A stretch of 64,000 bases of DNA, from contig NISF01000002.1 of the NCBI GenBank assembly GCA_002270295.1, forward strand, positions 1 through 64,000. The letters run 5' to 3'. The notes under the pieces are model-generated. The model did no database searches, was not told the DNA's origin, and worked only from the letters and a program-made list of their open reading frames with translations. Shown in pieces: positions 60,442-64,000 of this stretch. The position numbers and the translations under genes were made by a program. Source of the DNA: Enterobacter sp. 10-1 (GTDB taxonomy: Bacteria; Pseudomonadota; Gammaproteobacteria; Enterobacterales; Enterobacteriaceae). Every line of letters begins with the position of its first letter. The stretch's first letter is position 1.

Positions 60442-61314
60442 ATGAACGATAATAGCGATGGGCTGTTTCGCACCATTGAGGCGACCTTTAGCCAGCTGAC
60501 GCCTAGCGAAAAGCGCATCGGCAGCTGGCTGCTGAGCCATCGCCAGCATATCCCCTTTGAGACCGCTGACAGCATTGCCCAGGCGACCGGTACCAGCGGG
60601 ATCACCGTCGGACGCTATCTGCGCAAGCTGGGCTACCGCAACCTCGACGACGTCAAAAACAGCCTGAAGGATCGCGCGCCGGTGCCCTATAAGCACTGGG
60701 GCGTCATCGATCGCCTCGACTCCTGGGAGCAGCAGCAGGCGCAGCCCGACCGCGCCAGCCTGTCGCTGCAGATGGAGCTTGACGCTATCCGCTACGTCTA
60801 CCAACTGGCGCAGGAAGAGACCTTTGCCCGCATCAGCGAACGGATTGCGCAGGCCGACACGGTGATTGTGATCGGCATTCAGTCAACGCGCGGTCTTGCC
60901 AACACCTTTTTTAGCCATCTTGAATACCTGCGCCCGCGGGTGACCTACGCCGACGGCAGCTCCGGCAGCTGGCTGGAGGCGCTGAACTCCGAATATGAGC
61001 ATCCTTATGTGGTGATCACCGATACCCGCGCCTACTCCAGCACCGCCCGCCAGTTTTGCCGGGTGGCCGCCGACCGGCGCATTGCCACCGCGCTGGTGAC
61101 CGACATCTGGTGCCCGTGGGCCCGCGACTATCCGCTCGATCTGCTGCAGGTCAAAACCGATACCGGCCACTTTTGGGATTCGCCCGCGCCAATCAGCTGT
61201 CTTTTCAACCTGCTGCTCTCGGCGGTGGTCGAACGGCTCGGCCCGTCGCTGTCGCAGCGCCTGGCTGAGAACCGCGCGCTGCAGCAGGAATTTGGTCAAT
61301 TTGAACGTGAATAA
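60442..61314 (+). CDS. RpiR/MurR-family regulator
   Basis: The 290-residue protein has the RpiR N-terminal helix-turn-helix (LTPSEKRIGSWLLSHRQHIP, then a recognition helix in TGTSGITVGRYLRKLGYRNL) and a SIS sugar-isomerase-like domain (about 125-260, VIVIGIQSTRGLANTFFSHL). The GGTAAGG site favours the ATG at 60442. It lies 37 bases before ddpX on the same strand, so it probably controls the dipeptide operon, perhaps sensing a cell-wall-derived amino sugar. Confidence 0.88.
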   Translation: MNDNSDGLFRTIEATFSQLTPSEKRIGSWLLSHRQHIPFETADSIAQATGTSGITVGRYLRKLGYRNLDDVKNSLKDRAPVPYKHWGVIDRLDSWEQQQAQPDRASLSLQMELDAIRYVYQLAQEETFARISERIAQADTVIVIGIQSTRGLANTFFSHLEYLRPRVTYADGSSGSWLEALNSEYEHPYVVITDTRAYSSTARQFCRVAADRRIATALVTDIWCPWARDYPLDLLQVKTDTGHFWDSPAPISCLFNLLLSAVVERLGPSLSQRLAENRALQQEFGQFERE

Positions 61315-61351
61315 GCGCCTGCTCGCCAGGCTCCAGGACAGGAAATAACAG

Positions 61352-61936
61352 ATGAATCAGCAAGTCTCTCTGGTCGATATCCGCGCGCGGTTTCCGGCGC
61401 TCCCCGTCGACCTCAAGTACGCCAGCGCCGATAACATTACCGGCCAGCCCATTTATGCCGAAGCCCGCTGCCTGCTGCACCCGGATGCGGCGGCGGCGCT
61501 GGAGAAGTCTCTGCGCATCGCCCGGCTGGCCGGCCTGACGCTGCTGGTTCTCGATGCCTATCGTCCGCAGCAGGCTCAGCAGCTGCTGTGGAACGCCTGT
61601 CCGAATCAGGACTACGTGGTGCCGATTGCGCTGGGTTCGAACCACAGCCGCGGTACCGCCATCGATGTGACGTTACTCGACGAAAACGGCCAGCCGCTGG
61701 ATATGGGCACCGCCTTCGATGAGATGGATGACCTGTCCCACCCTTACCACCCGGCGCTTCCCGAGGCCGCTCAGCGTAACCGCCTGCTGCTGAACGCCAT
61801 TATGTTTGGCGGCGGCTTTAAGGGTATTTCCACGGAATGGTGGCACTTCGAACTACCGGACGCGGCCGGTTATCCGCTCCTTGATGATGTTTTTGCCTGC
61901 CTGGCCCCGGCCAGGACTGACGGAGTTACGCCATGA
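61352..61936 (+). CDS. ddpX: D-alanyl-D-alanine dipeptidase DdpX
   Basis: The 194-residue protein matches DdpX/VanX. Zinc ligands lie in SNHSRGTAIDVTLLD (SxHxxGxAxD) and EWWHFELP; the active-site Arg is in LDAYRPQQAQ. It hydrolyses D-Ala-D-Ala in the cytosol so that the cell can use it as a carbon or nitrogen source. The stop overlaps the ddpA start by 4 bases. AGGAAA precedes the ATG. Confidence 0.95.
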   Translation: MNQQVSLVDIRARFPALPVDLKYASADNITGQPIYAEARCLLHPDAAAALEKSLRIARLAGLTLLVLDAYRPQQAQQLLWNACPNQDYVVPIALGSNHSRGTAIDVTLLDENGQPLDMGTAFDEMDDLSHPYHPALPEAAQRNRLLLNAIMFGGGFKGISTEWWHFELPDAAGYPLLDDVFACLAPARTDGVTP

Positions 61937-63495
61937 AAATGATTCGCACCCCCTTAACCGCTTTTCGCCCACTGCTGCTGGCCGTCGCGCTGGCCGCCGC
62001 CGTCGCGCCGGCCTATGCCGCGGTCCCCAAAGATATGCTGGTCATCGGCAAAGCCGCCGATCCGCAGACCCTCGATCCGGCCGTGACCATCGATAACAAC
62101 GACTGGACGGTCACCTACCCGGCCTACCAGCGGCTGGTAAAATATAAAACCGAGGACGGGAAAGGTTCGACGGACGTCGAGGGCGAGCTGGCGGAAAGCT
62201 GGCTGGTCTCTGATGACGGCAAAACCTGGACCTTTACGCTGCACAAAAGCATGCAGTTTGCCGACGGCTCGCCGGTGACGGCCGAGGCGGTCAAGCTCTC
62301 GTTCGAGCGCCTGATGCGCATTAAGCAGGGTCCTTCGGAAGCCTTCCCGAGCGGGCTGAAAATTGATGCCGTCGATCCCACCACGGTCCGCTTCACTCTG
62401 CCGGAGCCTTTCGCTCCGTTCCTGCATACCCTCGCCAACGACGGCGCGTCGATCGTTAACCCGGCGGTGCTGAAGGCCAACGCCGCCGACGACGCCCGCG
62501 GCTGGCTGGCGGAGCACACCGCCGGCTCCGGCGCCTACATGCTGCAGCGCTGGCAGAAAGGCCAGCAGCTGGTGCTGGTGCCCAATCCGCACTACAGCGG
62601 CATTAAACCCGTCTTTAAGCGGGTAACGGTGAAGATTATCGGCGAAAGCTCCGCCCGTCGCCTGCAGCTGACCAAGGGCGATCTGGATATTGCCGATGCC
62701 CTGCCGGTAGACCAGTTCGCGGCGCTGAAAAAAGAGGATAGCGTCGCGGTATATGACTATCCGGCGCTGCGCGTCACCTACCTGTACCTTAACAACGGCA
62801 AGGCGCCGATGAATCAGGTCGATTTACGCCGCGCCGTCTCCTGGGCCACCGACTATAAAGGGATGGTCAGCGGCATCCTCGGCGGCAACGGCAAGCAGAT
62901 GCGCGGCCCGATCCCGGACGGCATGTGGGGCTTTGACGCCAGCGCCATGCAGTACTCCCTCGATATGGACAAAGCCAAAGCCGCGCTGGAGAAAGTGGCG
63001 GATAAGCCCAAAACCCTGTCGTTCCTCTACTCCGATAATGACCCTAACTGGGAGCCTATCGCCCTCTCCACCCAGGCGAATCTGCAGGCGCTGGGTATCC
63101 AGGTGAAGCTCGAAAAGCTGGCTAACGCCACCATGCGCGAGCGGATTGGCAAAGGGGATTACGACATCGCCATCGGCAACTGGAGCCCGGATTTCGCCGA
63201 CCCCTATATGTTCATGAACTACTGGTTTGAGTCGGATAAAAAAGGGCTGCCGGGCAACCGTTCATTCTATGAAAATCCTCAGGTTGACGCCCTGCTCAAG
63301 AAGGCGGTCTCCACCGCCGATCAGGCGCAGAGAACCGCGGATTATCAGGCGGCGCAGAAAACGGTTATCGATGAGGCCGCCTACGTCTATCTGTTCCAGA
63401 AAAACTATCAGGTGGCGATGAACAAAGAGGTCAAAGGCTTCGTCTTTAACCCGATGCTCGAACAGATCTTCAATATTGCCGAGATGCACAAATAG
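61933..63495 (+). CDS. ddpA: D-Ala-D-Ala/dipeptide-binding periplasmic protein DdpA
   Basis: The 520-residue family-5 peptide-binding protein matches DdpA of Escherichia (516 residues) closely. It has a signal peptide (cleavage after APAYA, about residue 29), AADPQTLDPAVTIDNNDWTV, the KLSFERL signature near 120 and IAIGNWSPDFADPYMFMNYW near 410. It delivers D-Ala-D-Ala or other dipeptides to DdpBC. It is coupled to ddpX. Confidence 0.95.
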   Translation: MKMIRTPLTAFRPLLLAVALAAAVAPAYAAVPKDMLVIGKAADPQTLDPAVTIDNNDWTVTYPAYQRLVKYKTEDGKGSTDVEGELAESWLVSDDGKTWTFTLHKSMQFADGSPVTAEAVKLSFERLMRIKQGPSEAFPSGLKIDAVDPTTVRFTLPEPFAPFLHTLANDGASIVNPAVLKANAADDARGWLAEHTAGSGAYMLQRWQKGQQLVLVPNPHYSGIKPVFKRVTVKIIGESSARRLQLTKGDLDIADALPVDQFAALKKEDSVAVYDYPALRVTYLYLNNGKAPMNQVDLRRAVSWATDYKGMVSGILGGNGKQMRGPIPDGMWGFDASAMQYSLDMDKAKAALEKVADKPKTLSFLYSDNDPNWEPIALSTQANLQALGIQVKLEKLANATMRERIGKGDYDIAIGNWSPDFADPYMFMNYWFESDKKGLPGNRSFYENPQVDALLKKAVSTADQAQRTADYQAAQKTVIDEAAYVYLFQKNYQVAMNKEVKGFVFNPMLEQIFNIAEMHK

Positions 63496-63551
63496 CGGGC
63501 CGCACCTTAACCTTGTGATGCCGGGCAGCCATCGGCCCGGCAGAGGACGTC

Positions 63552-64000
63552 ATGATGAGTTTCTGGGGTTTACTACGACAACGCAGCTGGGGACTGATCC
63601 TCGTCGTCGCCGGCGTATGCGCAATCACGTTTATTATTTCGCACCTTATTCCCGGCGACCCCGCGCGGCTGCTGGCGGGCGATCGCGCGAGCGATGAGAT
63701 CGTGCGCCATATTCGCCAGCAGCTGGGGCTGGATTTACCGCTCTGGCAGCAGTTTTTGCACTACGTCAACGCGCTGCTGCACGGCGACCTCGGCACCTCT
63801 ATCCGTACCGGTCGCCCGGTGCTGGAGGATCTGAAAACCTTTTTCCCCGCGACGCTGGAGCTGGCGATATGCGCGCTGTTTATCGCCCTGGTGGTCGGCA
63901 TTCCGCTCGGCGTGCTCTCGGCGGTGTACCGCAACCGCTGGACCGATCATCTGGTGCGCCTGATGGCGCTGACCGGGATTTCCACCCCGGCGTTCTGGCT
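63552..64000 (+). CDS. ddpB: Dipeptide ABC permease DdpB (N-terminal part)
   Basis: The first 149 codons are present and run off the right edge without a stop. The sequence MMSFWGLLRQRSWGLILVVA, FIISHLIPGDPARLLAGDRA and LHGDLGTSIRTGRPVLEDL is typical of DppB/OppB-type permeases. It follows ddpA by 56 bases, with GAGG before the ATG. The operon should continue with ddpC, D and F outside the window. Confidence 0.93.
   Translation, partial: MMSFWGLLRQRSWGLILVVAGVCAITFIISHLIPGDPARLLAGDRASDEIVRHIRQQLGLDLPLWQQFLHYVNALLHGDLGTSIRTGRPVLEDLKTFFPATLELAICALFIALVVGIPLGVLSAVYRNRWTDHLVRLMALTGISTPAFW

Overview
The window reads as chromosome of an enterobacterium close to Klebsiella or Raoultella. It carries an OqxA-OqxB-OqxR efflux locus, a ddpXAB start, many GC-rich sugar and siderophore uptake operons, and mobile DNA at copies of the ssrA (tmRNA) 3' flank. 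The genus is an inference from gene content, not from a marker gene.

Region 1 (1-8.1 kb) is the right part of a P4-type phage satellite. It has delta (cut by the left edge) and sid on the minus strand, an iteron origin, vis, the CI/C4-type antisense-RNA immunity region, small early genes and the primase-helicase alpha. The cis replication iterons (crr) appear three times. Between crr copies 1 and 2 sits a very AT-rich, leftward three-gene cargo of unknown function: two collinear paralogues and a small repeat protein. The satellite ends at a copy of the ssrA 3' flank with the ssrA terminator.

Region 2 (8.1-20.8 kb) is two further segments bounded by ssrA-flank copies. The first has stubs of a P4-type integrase and a DUF932 gene, then a self-contained hexuronate module: uxaC, a GPH-family transporter and uxuB face away from uxuA across a shared regulatory region with twin operators. 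The second carries oqxR and oqxBA. A third, decayed ssrA-flank copy lies upstream of oqxA, where Klebsiella usually has rarA.

Region 3 (20.9-36 kb) holds a RIO kinase and a large catabolic cluster: two TIM-barrel isomerases, a D-2-hydroxyacid dehydrogenase, an MFS carrier, transketolase, transaldolase, RpiB, a one-chain dihydroxyacetone-kinase-family enzyme, a TPI-like isomerase, a SorC/EryD-like regulator and an OprD porin. The kinase, TPI-like and RpiB-like set matches the erythrulose-phosphate branch of erythritol/threitol breakdown, which yields erythrose 4-phosphate; transaldolase and transketolase would consume it. Four promoter regions share a TGAACATT/AATGTTCA element.

Region 4 (36-39 kb) has two divergent exported phosphatases. 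Each is preceded by what looks like a BglG/LicT-type ribonucleic antiterminator (RAT) overlapping an intrinsic terminator. A polytopic membrane protein follows.

Region 5 (39-48 kb) has a LysR regulator facing an operon of a ureohydrolase, a TIM barrel, a 2-oxoglutarate/Fe(II) oxygenase, an amino-acid-type ABC importer, a class II aldolase and a 2-hydroxyacid dehydrogenase. It looks like an undescribed pathway for a guanidino compound.

Region 6 (48-64 kb) has a galactitol-type PTS with a small HTH regulator, and a Fur-type siderophore locus in which a cyclic-peptide exporter takes the place of the import ATPase. It ends with an MFS carrier, a cyclohexadienyl-dehydratase-like protein, and an RpiR regulator ahead of ddpX-ddpA-ddpB; ddpB runs off the right edge.
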